A program made the position numbers and the translations under genes. A stretch of DNA of 35,371 bases from the NCBI GenBank assembly GCA_948465965.1, contig CAOJYR010000014.1:1-35371 (forward strand). Direction: 5' to 3'. Below are positions 17,194-24,998 of the stretch, one piece after another. The notes under the pieces are model-generated. The model searched no databases. It was not told the origin of the DNA and saw only the letters and a program-made list of their open reading frames with translations. Source of the DNA: an uncultured Mycoplasmatota bacterium (lineage in GTDB: Bacteria; Bacillota_I; Bacilli_A; RF39; UBA660). How positions within the stretch are numbered: the stretch's first letter is position 1; each line of letters opens with the position of its first letter.

Positions 17194-17659
17194 ATTTTTT
17201 CTCCTTAAATTTCCTATATTTAGTATAACATATAAAGTAAATAATTACTCCAAATAAAGAACCGAAGGTGTCAATAAAAATATCTCTAACCTCACCACTT
17301 CGACCTGGAATAAAAAGTTGATGTACCTCATCACTACAAGCATATAAAAAACAAATTCCTATAGAAAGTAGCAAAGAAATATAATCAATACTTCTAAACT
17401 CTCCTATAAAACTTATCATTAATATCCCAAGTACAAAATATATAAAAAAATGGGCACTCTTCCTTACTGGAACAACAAACCTATCTATATATTTTTGATA
17501 TTCCTTACTACTTAATCTCTTACCTAAAAAAACTTGTGTTGCCTTAATAATTACTGTATCACTCTTCTTTGCAGAGCAATCTGCATTATCGCTCGAAAAT
17601 AAAAATATAGTTAGCATTACTAGTATAATTAAAATAAATTTTATAACCTTTTTATACAT
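17186..17659 (-). CDS. VanZ family membrane protein
   Basis: A 157-residue VanZ-like protein with about four membrane helices. Family motifs are FSSDNAD after the first helix, VRKSAHFFIYFVLG, ACSDEVHQLFIPGRSGEVRDIFIDTFGS. VanZ gives low-level teicoplanin resistance in enterococci, but most chromosomal homologues have an undefined envelope role. AGGTGATTAG lies directly before ATG. The gene is coupled to the flippase by an 8-base overlap, which suggests a shared role in surface glycan processing. Confidence 0.9.
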   Translation of the reverse strand: MYKKVIKFILIILVMLTIFLFSSDNADCSAKKSDTVIIKATQVFLGKRLSSKEYQKYIDRFVVPVRKSAHFFIYFVLGILMISFIGEFRSIDYISLLLSIGICFLYACSDEVHQLFIPGRSGEVRDIFIDTFGSLFGVIIYFICYTKYRKFKEKKYE

Positions 17660-17710
17660 CTAATCACCTTATTAAATATAACATAAAGATAGCAAAAACA
17701 AAACCATTAC

Positions 17711-17739
17711 TTGAAAAAGTACTACATTTGTGAGATTAT
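17711..17739 (+). promoter_or_regulatory. Candidate promoter for a plus-strand antisense RNA
   Basis: TTGAAA, 17 bases, GATTAT. It would start an RNA near 17746 that runs to the hairpin and T-run at 17823-17857, antisense to the small hydrophobic ORF. Confidence 0.4.
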
Positions 17740-17940
17740 GAATTTGTCAAGAAAACTTGCATAAAATAAAAAAGAGGAACATTTGAGTAGCAATTGAATG
17801 TCACCTCTAAAAATTTTGGTTTGACACTCTATCAAGGCTGATGAGTGTCTATTTTTTATAACTACTATCATTACGATAAGGAGTAATAAAATGATAGCAA
17901 TGTAGCGAAGAACTTTTATTATGAAAGTTCTTTTCTTCAT
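17722..17940 (-). CDS. Small hydrophobic protein, toxin-like
   Basis: A 72-residue reading frame from the ATG at 17940 with an excellent GGAGGAG site 6 bases upstream. Residues 1-11 are basic (MKKRTFIIKVL) and about 10-28 form one membrane helix, followed by basic KNRH and a poorly conserved-looking tail. The layout (one helix, charged ends, strong ribosome site, antisense RNA candidate, folded leader) resembles type I toxins. Two cautions: I do not recognise the sequence, and the minus-strand terminator at 17763-17809 falls inside the frame near residue 57, so the last 15 residues would be made only from read-through transcripts. The longest frame begins at a GTG fourteen codons upstream, which is less likely. 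Confidence 0.4.
   Translation of the reverse strand: MKKRTFIIKVLRYIAIILLLLIVMIVVIKNRHSSALIECQTKIFRGDIQLLLKCSSFLFYASFLDKFIISQM
17763..17809 (-). terminator. Minus-strand intrinsic terminator within the small ORF
   Basis: Stem AGAGG-ACATT paired with AATGT-CCTCT across a small internal loop, followed on the minus strand by TTTTTTATTTT. It lies within the tail of the hydrophobic ORF. Confidence 0.55.
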
Positions 17941-17998
17941 TTTTATCTCCTCCATTCTCTTTCCAAGATTGGAGGTAGACACTCACATCAAATGTTCC
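17776..17998. repeat. Nested split inverted repeat around the small ORF
   Basis: Two perfectly complementary arm pairs are nested: GGAACATTTGA at 17776-17786 with 17988-17998 (11 bp), and GAGTGTCTA at 17843-17851 with 17976-17984 (9 bp). The right-hand arms are 3 bases apart; the left-hand arms are 56 apart. In the minus-strand RNA they would join the 5' leader to the 3' region. Confidence 0.75.
17823..17857 (+). terminator. Plus-strand intrinsic terminator
   Basis: Stem GACACTC-ATCA with TGAT-GAGTGTC (one bulged T), 4-base loop, followed by TATTTTTTAT. It faces the plus strand, where no annotated gene precedes it, which implies a small plus-strand RNA. Confidence 0.7.
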
Positions 17999-18021
17999 AA
18001 TTAAAGTATTTCATGTGTTTA

Positions 18022-18050
18022 CTTATAAAGTAATTGAACAAAATTTACAA
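18022..18050 (-). promoter_or_regulatory. Candidate promoter of the small hydrophobic gene
   Basis: On the minus strand TTGTAA, 17 bases, TATAAG. Transcription would start near 18015 and give a leader of about 75 bases carrying both right-hand repeat arms. It lies just past the end of the PHP gene. Confidence 0.45.
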
Positions 18051-18052
18051 AG

Positions 18053-18964
18053 TTATTTAATCTTTTTCTTTAAACTATTTATATTATTAAAATAAGGTCC
18101 TACCCAATCTTCAACGATTTTCTCATCTATATTTAAATTGCCATGTCCAATTCCTAAATTATGATTTATTTTTCCAGTTCCATGAAAATCACTTCCACCA
18201 CTCATATACATCTTTCTCTTCTTACACAATTGCACCAAATAATCTGACTGTTTTTCTGTAAAAGTTGTATAAAAACATTCAAGTCCATCCAAATCATAAT
18301 TGTCTATAATATTCAAAAGTTCATTAGCGATATTCTCTGAATAAGCAAAAGTATGGGCTAAAAAAGCGAAACCACCAGATTGATGGATAATATTAATTGT
18401 CCTTTCTAAACTAGGAAATAAAGATGACTGATCAACATAAAGTAAACTTTTAGGATTATACACTTCATTCCTAGTAAAACCACTATTGGTTGTTATAGAC
18501 TCCTCATTAAGAAAAAACTTATAATTTTCGGGATGCCTCTTTATCTCAGTAGCAAAAGCAACACGACATGATTCCTTTTTAGGATCAAATCGAATATTAT
18601 CTCTATTAAAAATAACCCCAATTTTTTCATATTGATCTTTTATTAATTCATATTCCCTTAATTGTTTCTGTTCAAAAGTTAAAACATTCGATTGTAAAAA
18701 CTCATCCATCATTTTAAGATCAAAACCATAGCCTAACACTTCTATTACTTCACCTTTATAAGTTGTCGTAATTTCAATACCAGGAATAACTTTACCAGCA
18801 AAAATATTTCTTATATTAGAATTCTTTAATTCCTGATATGCTTGTATTGTATTATGATCTGTTATTGATAATAATGATAAACCAATACGTTCTGCCTTCT
18901 CTAAAAGCTCACGCACCGAAAAACTACCATCTGAATACGTAGTATGAGAATGCATATCTATCAT
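18053..18964 (-). CDS. PHP-domain metal-dependent phosphoesterase
   Basis: A 303-residue PHP-superfamily protein. Metal-binding motifs: HSHTTYSDG (His5, His7, Asp12), ITDHN (Asp36, His37), PGIEITT, LAHTFAYS and GGSDFHG near the C-terminus. Proteins of this type include 3',5'-nucleoside bisphosphate phosphatases and RNase AM-like enzymes as well as less defined phosphoesterases; the exact substrate cannot be told. The longest frame begins at GTG three codons upstream, but GGAGTGATTATA points to the ATG used here. It follows murE by 44 bases on the same strand, so co-transcription is possible. Confidence 0.88.
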   Translation of the reverse strand: MIDMHSHTTYSDGSFSVRELLEKAERIGLSLLSITDHNTIQAYQELKNSNIRNIFAGKVIPGIEITTTYKGEVIEVLGYGFDLKMMDEFLQSNVLTFEQKQLREYELIKDQYEKIGVIFNRDNIRFDPKKESCRVAFATEIKRHPENYKFFLNEESITTNSGFTRNEVYNPKSLLYVDQSSLFPSLERTINIIHQSGGFAFLAHTFAYSENIANELLNIIDNYDLDGLECFYTTFTEKQSDYLVQLCKKRKMYMSGGSDFHGTGKINHNLGIGHGNLNIDEKIVEDWVGPYFNNINSLKKKIK

Positions 18965-19008
18965 TATAATCACTCCTATTCCATATTTATCTTATAAATG
19001 ATATTAAA

Positions 19009-20424
19009 TTAATTACTAAAATAATCCTCTATAACATCATAATCACAATAAGGAAGGTACGCTTCTCCTATGGCCATATAATTATCTCTTCCCTTTCCTG
19101 CAATAAACACAATATCATCCTCTTCTGCAAGTGATAAAGCTTTTTGAATAGCTAAGGTTCTATCTACTTCTCTTATATAATTAGTATTAGAGCTATCTCC
19201 TATTAAGTCATCAATTATACTATCAACATTTTCATCCCTGGGATCATCCATAGTAAATATAACTAAATCTGAATTTTCTAAAACCACCTTTCCCATAAGA
19301 GGTCTCTTCTTTTTTTCACGCCCTCCTGCAGAACCAGTAACTGTTATAATTCTTTTTTTCTTAATACTATTTAAATATTCTAATACCTTAAGTAAAGCAT
19401 CAGAAGTATGAGCATAATCAAGTAATATTAAATATTTATCTGTAAAAGGCAACACTTCCATTCTACCTTCAGTTTGTGATAACACTTTAATTCTATCAGA
19501 AATGGTATGGATATTCATCCCCTTAGCTAAACAAGTTAAAATAGCACAAGCTACATTTAATACATTAAAATTACCAAGTAAAGGACTATAGACTTTATAT
19601 TCCTCACCATGATAAACAAAACAAATCTCTGTAATATTACCATTAACAGAATAATCCTTAATATATAAATCATCACTTATATTAAAACCATAAGTTAAAA
19701 TCTTACCATTACAAGCAGATCTTACTCGATCGAAATACTTTGAAGAACTATTTAATATACAATAACCATCTTTCTTTACTTGTCTAAATAACTGACATTT
19801 ACAATCTATATAATTATCTAATGTCTTATGAATATTTAAATGATCCTCATCTATATTAGTAAGAATCCCAATATCATATGCTACTTCATCAAGTCTATGT
19901 CGATAAAAAGCTTCACTACTAGCTTCCATACATAAACTATCGCACCCCTGATCAACAAACTCACTCATATATTTATATAATCGATCAACATCAGGAGTGG
20001 TATTTCGAATAGACTCACTTTCACCCTTATACTTCTTTCCATTCGTACCCAAATAGGCACAACCATCTCCCAATAATTGGTATAAAATCTCTGCAACTGT
20101 AGTTTTCCCTGTAGTACCTGTAACACCTATCATAAAAAGCTTCTTATATGGATAATCATAAAATCTACTGCAAACTTTTTGTAGTTCCCTATTCGTATCC
20201 TTAACTTTTATAATTGGCACACTTTTTTTCCCTACATCACGGCTAACAACAACCGCACTCGCTCCATTCTTAATCGCATCATCTATAAAATCATGACGAT
20301 CCGCAACAACCCCCATTGTACAAACAAACAAGTCCCCTTCCACACAATCTTTTGAATTTAATTTTATACCAGTAATCTCAATAGCAGAGTTTGCCTCTGG
20401 ATATAAATCTTTTAATTTTTTCAT
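19009..20424 (-). CDS. murE: UDP-N-acetylmuramyl-tripeptide synthetase MurE
   Basis: A 471-residue Mur ligase that adds the third amino acid to UDP-MurNAc-L-Ala-D-Glu in the cytoplasm. The ATP loop GTTGKTT is at 103-109, the UDP-MurNAc contacts are in NTTPD (141-145), the lysine normally carbamylated is Lys209 in DCKCQLF, and the third domain begins with TEGRMEVL. The amino-acid selectivity motif reads DDPR (393-396); the meso-diaminopimelate enzymes have DNPR and lysine enzymes usually lack the arginine, so diaminopimelate is somewhat favoured but not certain. AGGTGATTGT precedes ATG. It stands apart from the other dcw genes and diverges from the arginase-like gene. Confidence 0.95.
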   Translation of the reverse strand: MKKLKDLYPEANSAIEITGIKLNSKDCVEGDLFVCTMGVVADRHDFIDDAIKNGASAVVVSRDVGKKSVPIIKVKDTNRELQKVCSRFYDYPYKKLFMIGVTGTTGKTTVAEILYQLLGDGCAYLGTNGKKYKGESESIRNTTPDVDRLYKYMSEFVDQGCDSLCMEASSEAFYRHRLDEVAYDIGILTNIDEDHLNIHKTLDNYIDCKCQLFRQVKKDGYCILNSSSKYFDRVRSACNGKILTYGFNISDDLYIKDYSVNGNITEICFVYHGEEYKVYSPLLGNFNVLNVACAILTCLAKGMNIHTISDRIKVLSQTEGRMEVLPFTDKYLILLDYAHTSDALLKVLEYLNSIKKKRIITVTGSAGGREKKKRPLMGKVVLENSDLVIFTMDDPRDENVDSIIDDLIGDSSNTNYIREVDRTLAIQKALSLAEEDDIVFIAGKGRDNYMAIGEAYLPYCDYDVIEDYFSN

Positions 20425-20479
20425 ACAATCACCTATGATATATTATACAATAAATTAACATAAAGTTAAATATTTTTTC

Positions 20480-20508
20480 TTGATAACAAAGTTCATTTAA
20501 GATAAAAT
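20480..20508 (+). promoter_or_regulatory. Sigma-A promoter of the arginase-family gene
   Basis: TTGATA (five of six), 17-base spacer, TAAAAT (five of six), with the -10 ending 18 bases before the GTG start. Confidence 0.75.
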
Positions 20509-20526
20509 TAGATAAGGTGATGATAT

Positions 20527-21429
20527 GTGAAATGTATAATTTTTGGAGCAGGAAGTGATTTAGGCGTTCATATAGATGGAGCATCCCTTGGACCACTTCA
20601 ATTAATGAATGACTTAAAAGGATTCTTTAAGGGAGAAACTTATTTACTAAAACAAGATGAAGCCATTATAAAAAGCAAAAATTTATCTGATCGAAGAAAA
20701 AACGAATATGAAATAGATAAGTTTAACACAAAACTGTATACTACAATAGTAGAACATACAAAAGAAGAATGCTTTCCTATTACTATAGGTGGAGACCACT
20801 CTACATCAGTCGCTAGTACCCTTGCAAGTGTTGAAAAAAATAAAAATATTGGCATCATTTGGATTTCTGCACACGCAGATTATAATACTTTTAAAACGAC
20901 AGTAAGTGGTAACATTAATGGAATGAGCCTGGCTGCTATAAATGGATACAAAAATAATGAACTAACATATTTCCATAAGGGTGCTAACATCCAACCAGTA
21001 AGAAGTGTAATATTTGGTAGCAGAAGCATTGATGAAGCAGAACAAGATAATATAAAGTATTCAAATGTTAATATTATAACTGATAATGATATAAAAGAAA
21101 AAGGACTAGAAAGTTCATTAGAGGAAGCTTTTAAACTAGCTTTAGAAAAAAGTGATGGAATACATATATGTTATAATTTAGATATAATAGATCCGGATAT
21201 TGCACCAGGTGTTGATATTCCTGTATTTGACGGAATCAGTGAAGAAGAAGCAATGAAAATAAATGAAATAATTATTAAACATATAGATGAGGTCGTATCA
21301 TTCGACTTAATGGAATTTAATCCATTAAGAGATCAAAATAGAAAAACAGAACAAATCGCTATCAATATACTCGCTCAAATAATAAAAGCATCTGATACAA
21401 AACAAAAATTTGTAAGAAAAAAATACTAA
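20527..21429 (+). CDS. Arginase/agmatinase-family protein with substituted bridging metal ligands
   Basis: A 300-residue member of the ureohydrolase (arginase) fold. GGDHS (His91) and MEFNP (near Glu263) are intact, and the overall spacing is that of bacterial arginases. The two other metal motifs are altered: DAHxD has become SAHAD (Ser114, His116, Asp118) and SFDVDxxDP has become CYNLDIIDP (Asn217, Asp219). In arginases those two aspartates bridge both manganese ions. Arginine hydrolysis by the usual mechanism is therefore doubtful; a one-metal enzyme, another substrate or a non-catalytic role are possible. Start is GTG behind AGGTGATGATAT. It is a single-gene transcript with its own promoter and terminator. 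Confidence 0.8.
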   Translation: MKCIIFGAGSDLGVHIDGASLGPLQLMNDLKGFFKGETYLLKQDEAIIKSKNLSDRRKNEYEIDKFNTKLYTTIVEHTKEECFPITIGGDHSTSVASTLASVEKNKNIGIIWISAHADYNTFKTTVSGNINGMSLAAINGYKNNELTYFHKGANIQPVRSVIFGSRSIDEAEQDNIKYSNVNIITDNDIKEKGLESSLEEAFKLALEKSDGIHICYNLDIIDPDIAPGVDIPVFDGISEEEAMKINEIIIKHIDEVVSFDLMEFNPLRDQNRKTEQIAINILAQIIKASDTKQKFVRKKY

Positions 21430-21432
21430 AAC

Positions 21433-21469
21433 AAAAATCGTTAAAGGTATATTACCAATAACGATTTTT
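21433..21469. terminator. Bidirectional intrinsic terminator
   Basis: Eleven-bp stem AAAAATCGTTA/TAACGATTTTT with an inner GGTA/TACC helix. T-rich bases flank both ends. It separates the convergent arginase-like gene and the minus-strand unknown gene. Confidence 0.85.
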
Positions 21470-21470
21470 A

Positions 21471-22415
21471 TTATAAAGTTTTACTTTGTGTATTACTCTC
21501 AATAGATCTATCATTAAGCATATCTTCAAGTTCACTACTTATACTCTGCTCTTGCTTTGCTTTCATCTCTTGTTTTAAAGCGTATCTTTGAGCAGGTGTT
21601 AATTCACCTTCTCTATATATCATATCTTTATGCCAATTAACATCCTTGTCCTCAATCAAATGTACTAAATCAGTCATTACAGAAGATGCATAACCATCTC
21701 TAGCCATAAACCCTCTTCCATAATAATCACTATCAAAATCATGTGGAATACCAGCTTTTACATCTATACCATATTTTCGATATATCTTCATATTGTCTAC
21801 CGAAAATCCAGATGTAAAACTACCATCTGTAAAAATTCTCTCAATATCTTTAGTAGCAGGATATGCCCCTTGGAAACTATGTCCCGCCATTTTCATAGAA
21901 ATAATTACCCTAGTAAAATCATCCAACGTTCTTTTTAAGTCCATAATCTTAGCATCAGCCTCTTCTTTGGATAATTCGCTATTTAATAATTCATTTTGAT
22001 CATTTCTAATTTTTTTCTTAAAATCAGTTAAATACTTGTTAGAAAGAGTCTCATCAGTATTAAGTTTCTTTATTATCTCATTGAAATTTTCAGCATCAAA
22101 ATCAACACCTTGTTGAACCCAATTAGCAACTCTTTCCATATAAGGTTGTCTTTCCTGTTCTGCCTTTACACCCTGTCTAAATAAATATTCATGAAGTTCA
22201 GGAGATAGATTTTCTATTGAAGAACTACTAATACCATTTTCATTACCATATTTATGTGCCTCATTTATTCTTCCCATTCGTTCTAACTCTCTAACTTCAT
22301 CTTTTTCATATCTCTCATCTGTTTGATTATAAGCAACATTCACAGGTTCCGGAACAATCTTAGGACCATCCCCCTCTTCACGTACATAAGAACCATCCTT
22401 AGCCCAATAACCCAT
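21471..22415 (-). CDS. Hydrophilic protein of unknown function downstream of ftsZ
   Basis: A 314-residue, highly charged soluble protein that I do not recognise. It opens with MGYWAKDGSYVREEGDGP and has an extended, low-hydrophobicity N-terminal 70 residues, a helical, probably coiled-coil middle (about 105-175), and a more ordered part with FTSGFSVDNMKIYRKYGIDVKAG and DFDSDYYGRGFMARDGYA. The tail is glutamate/serine-rich. No signal peptide or membrane helix. GGAAGGTAGATAAT precedes ATG. It follows ftsZ by 129 bases beyond a likely terminator, so it may be transcribed separately. No function is inferred from position alone. Confidence 0.7.
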   Translation of the reverse strand: MGYWAKDGSYVREEGDGPKIVPEPVNVAYNQTDERYEKDEVRELERMGRINEAHKYGNENGISSSSIENLSPELHEYLFRQGVKAEQERQPYMERVANWVQQGVDFDAENFNEIIKKLNTDETLSNKYLTDFKKKIRNDQNELLNSELSKEEADAKIMDLKRTLDDFTRVIISMKMAGHSFQGAYPATKDIERIFTDGSFTSGFSVDNMKIYRKYGIDVKAGIPHDFDSDYYGRGFMARDGYASSVMTDLVHLIEDKDVNWHKDMIYREGELTPAQRYALKQEMKAKQEQSISSELEDMLNDRSIESNTQSKTL

Positions 22416-22483
22416 ATTATCTACCTTCCTTCTTTATTATATTATAACATAAACTATTATATATTTTGATTCTTATAGCCAAT

Positions 22484-22502
22484 TTTACATTTAGAATGTA
22501 AA
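22484..22502. repeat. Small perfect palindrome between ftsZ and the next gene
   Basis: TTTACATT/AATGTAAA with a 3-base spacer, directly beyond the candidate ftsZ terminator. It could extend termination or be a binding site upstream of the unknown gene. Confidence 0.35.
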
Positions 22503-22527
22503 TTAAAAAATGACATCACTGCCATTT
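22502..22527 (-). terminator. Likely terminator after ftsZ
   Basis: On the minus strand AAATGGCA pairs with TGTCATTT (8 bp including one G-T pair, 4-base loop), followed by T-rich sequence, 18 bases after the ftsZ stop codon. Confidence 0.55.
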
Positions 22528-22544
22528 TAAACTAATCATAAATA

Positions 22545-23675
22545 CTAATAATTTCTATCTCTTAAGAATGGAGGTAGATCAAAATCTCCATCTGAATCAT
22601 CTGAAGAACTATCATTCATATCCAATACCTCTGGAGTAATATAGCTATCATTACTAGAAGAACTTCTTCTACTAGGAGCTGCATTACTAAATATTGGTTC
22701 TTTTACTTCTTGCATCTGTTTCTTATTCTTATCAAATCCAGTAGCTATAACAGTAACAATTACCTCATCTGATAAATTCTCATTAATAACAGAACCGAAA
22801 ATAGTATTAATATCAGTGTCAGCCGCACTTCTAACTACTTCAGCTGCTTGTTCTGCTTCAAATAAAGTTAAATTAACTCCACCTGTAATATTGATAATAG
22901 CATCAGTTGCTCCTGTAATTGAAGTTTCAAGAAGTGGAGAAGATACTGCCTGTTTTGCAGCTTCAATTGCTCTGTCTTCTCCCATACCAATACCAATACC
23001 AATAATAGCATGTCCACTCTTCTCCATTACTGCTTTAACATCAGCAAAATCCAAGTTAACAAGTCCCACAACAGCAATCAAATCAGAAATAGACTGAACA
23101 CCACGACGAAGTACATTATCAACCTCTTTAAATGCTTCTAACATTGGAGTCGTTTTATCAATAATTTCTCTTAATCTATCATTTGGAATAACAATTAAAG
23201 TATCAACATGTTTCTTTAATTCCTCTATTCCCTTTAATGCATTGTCCATTCTTCTTTTCCCCTCAAAAGAGAAAGGTTTAGTAACAATTGCTACTGTTAA
23301 CGCTCCAAGCCCTTGGGCAATTTCTGCAACAATTGGAGCAGCACCAGTTCCAGTACCTCCACCCATTCCACAAGTGATAAATACCATATCAGCACCAGCT
23401 AATGCATCTTCTATTTCCTTTTTAGATTCAAGTGCAGCTTCCTTTCCTATTTCAGGTTTTGCTCCTGCTCCAAGACCATCAGTAAGTGATGCACCAATTT
23501 GAATTTTTACATCAGCTTTAGAGGAATTCAACACCTGCAAATCTGTATTTGCTGCAATGAATTCAACACCCTTTACTCCAGACTCTACCATTCTATTAAC
23601 AGCGTTACCCCCGCCGCCACCTAAACCTATAACTTTTATTTTTGCTAATTGATCCATTTCTAATCCGCCTAACAT
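22545..23675 (-). CDS. ftsZ: Cell division protein FtsZ
   Basis: A 376-residue tubulin-like GTPase that polymerises into the cytokinetic ring. The nucleotide loops are intact ([13 protein letters not shown] at 17-29; GGGTGTG at 105-111), as is the T7 loop [11 protein letters not shown] that completes the neighbouring subunit's active site. After a short serine/aspartate-rich linker the C-terminal peptide [11 protein letters not shown] is the binding site for FtsA and other tethers. AAGGAGG lies 7 bases before the first ATG. It is separated from ftsA by 12 bases and shares its promoter. Confidence 0.98.
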   Translation of the reverse strand: MLGGLEMDQLAKIKVIGLGGGGGNAVNRMVESGVKGVEFIAANTDLQVLNSSKADVKIQIGASLTDGLGAGAKPEIGKEAALESKKEIEDALAGADMVFITCGMGGGTGTGAAPIVAEIAQGLGALTVAIVTKPFSFEGKRRMDNALKGIEELKKHVDTLIVIPNDRLREIIDKTTPMLEAFKEVDNVLRRGVQSISDLIAVVGLVNLDFADVKAVMEKSGHAIIGIGIGMGEDRAIEAAKQAVSSPLLETSITGATDAIINITGGVNLTLFEAEQAAEVVRSAADTDINTIFGSVINENLSDEVIVTVIATGFDKNKKQMQEVKEPIFSNAAPSRRSSSSNDSYITPEVLDMNDSSSDDSDGDFDLPPFLRDRNY

Positions 23676-23687
23676 ACCTAGTCCTCC

Positions 23688-24926
23688 TTAATTATCAAAA
23701 AAATGCCCAAACACTTTACTTATAATACTATTATTATTTATGGTTTTCCCATCTGAAGAGATAACGATTCTAATATCTTCATCAGATAACATACTACAAT
23801 TTTTACCTCTCAAAGATAATTTGTCATCAAAGTATTTAACGACACCAAAGACACTACTATATTTATTATGTCTTATTCCCATAGTGTTAACATTACAAAC
23901 CCTAGCCTTAAGGCCAAGCTTTTCTTCCACTATATATTGAAACCCAGCCAATTCGCTAAGCCCACCTGTTATTATTATATAACGTATTTCTCTATTTGTT
24001 AAGTTTTTTAATTCATTTTTTGCAAGTTTTAATATTTCTTCAAGCCGCGCTTCCACAACCTTAGAAATACCAACTTGTGATATTTCTTTTTTTTCTGTAC
24101 CACGCAAGGCTACATCAACAACATCATTACTATCAGCATAACTCTGCATGCTAACTGCAAAAGTTTCTTTTAATCTTTTAGAATCATCTGAAGGAATCTT
24201 AAAAATATAAGAAATATCCTTATCAACATTCTTACTACCTATGGGAATAGTTGCATTTTTTATTTGAATGCCTTTATTAAAAATAGAAATATTACTACTC
24301 AACTCACCTATATTTATAATAGCACCTACTTCTTTATCCATTTTACTATTCTTAATAGAATAATAATCTCCTGTAGAAGTAAATGCAACATCAATAGCCT
24401 CTACTCCACTAAGCTTTAATACCTCAAGTATTCTATATAGTGGCTCTTTAGGTAAAGTAGCAAGAACAACTTTTGTCTCTAAAACCTCACCCTGCATTCC
24501 CTTAGGATCCTTTATATTAGTAACCTCATCTACCGTAAAATTAATCGGAACAGCAGTAATTAATTCCTCCTCTTCCTTAACCTGACCAATAAGTGCATCC
24601 TTTAATACATTCGAAACATCTTCCCCAGTTATACATGAAGGATCTAAAACTGAAACCGATCCTATTGCTATATCCATAAAACAGTTAGTAGGAGGCACTG
24701 CCGCAATTACTTTCGTAATCTTGATTCCCATCATATCATTAACCTTTTTTAAAGCCGCTTTTACACTAGAAACAGCCTTTTTGGTATCTTCTATTTGCCC
24801 ATTTCTAATTCCTAAAGAAGGACTACTAACAGATGCTAAAACATGTAATTTATCATTAGTCTTTTCTAAAACTACTATTTTAATACTATTGGTACCTAAA
24901 TCAATACCAGTATATACACTACTCAT
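23688..24926 (-). CDS. ftsA: Cell division protein FtsA
   Basis: A 412-residue actin-like ATPase that tethers FtsZ to the membrane. The phosphate-1 motif GIDLGTNSIKIVVLE opens the protein, domain 1C follows (SSPSLGIRNGQIED onward), GAIINIGELSSNISIFNKG is the phosphate-2 region, and YIIITGGLSELAGFQYIVEE the adenosine motif. The last about 15 residues (ISKVFGHFFDN) form the membrane-targeting amphipathic helix. GGAGGTG precedes ATG by 5 bases. It heads a two-gene ftsA-ftsZ unit with its own promoter. Confidence 0.95.
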   Translation of the reverse strand: MSSVYTGIDLGTNSIKIVVLEKTNDKLHVLASVSSPSLGIRNGQIEDTKKAVSSVKAALKKVNDMMGIKITKVIAAVPPTNCFMDIAIGSVSVLDPSCITGEDVSNVLKDALIGQVKEEEELITAVPINFTVDEVTNIKDPKGMQGEVLETKVVLATLPKEPLYRILEVLKLSGVEAIDVAFTSTGDYYSIKNSKMDKEVGAIINIGELSSNISIFNKGIQIKNATIPIGSKNVDKDISYIFKIPSDDSKRLKETFAVSMQSYADSNDVVDVALRGTEKKEISQVGISKVVEARLEEILKLAKNELKNLTNREIRYIIITGGLSELAGFQYIVEEKLGLKARVCNVNTMGIRHNKYSSVFGVVKYFDDKLSLRGKNCSMLSDEDIRIVISSDGKTINNNSIISKVFGHFFDN

Positions 24927-24951
24927 TAAAGCACCTCCTACCTTTAAATTA

Positions 24952-24980
24952 ATTATACTAGCAAATTAATAATTTGTCCA
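24952..24980 (-). promoter_or_regulatory. Sigma-A promoter of ftsA-ftsZ
   Basis: On the minus strand TGGACA (five of six), 17-base spacer, perfect TATAAT, 25 bases before the ftsA start. It allows ftsAZ to be expressed independently of the long upstream envelope operon. Confidence 0.7.
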
Positions 24981-24998
24981 AGATTTTTAGATAAATTA

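Larger units (their letters stand above)
17746..17858 (+). ncRNA. Candidate antisense RNA (type I antitoxin-like)
   Basis: Predicted from the promoter-like pair at 17711-17739 and the terminator at 17823-17857, giving a transcript of about 115 bases. It would contain an upstream stem-loop (AGAGG-ACATT with AATGT-CCTCT) and overlap the 3' half of the small hydrophobic ORF on the other strand. No ORF of note lies in it. Confidence 0.35.

Noticed and set aside
22816-23502. Open frames opposite ftsZ on the plus strand
   Set aside because: Their alanine/proline/serine-rich products reflect antisense reading of the well-conserved ftsZ frame; no start signals.
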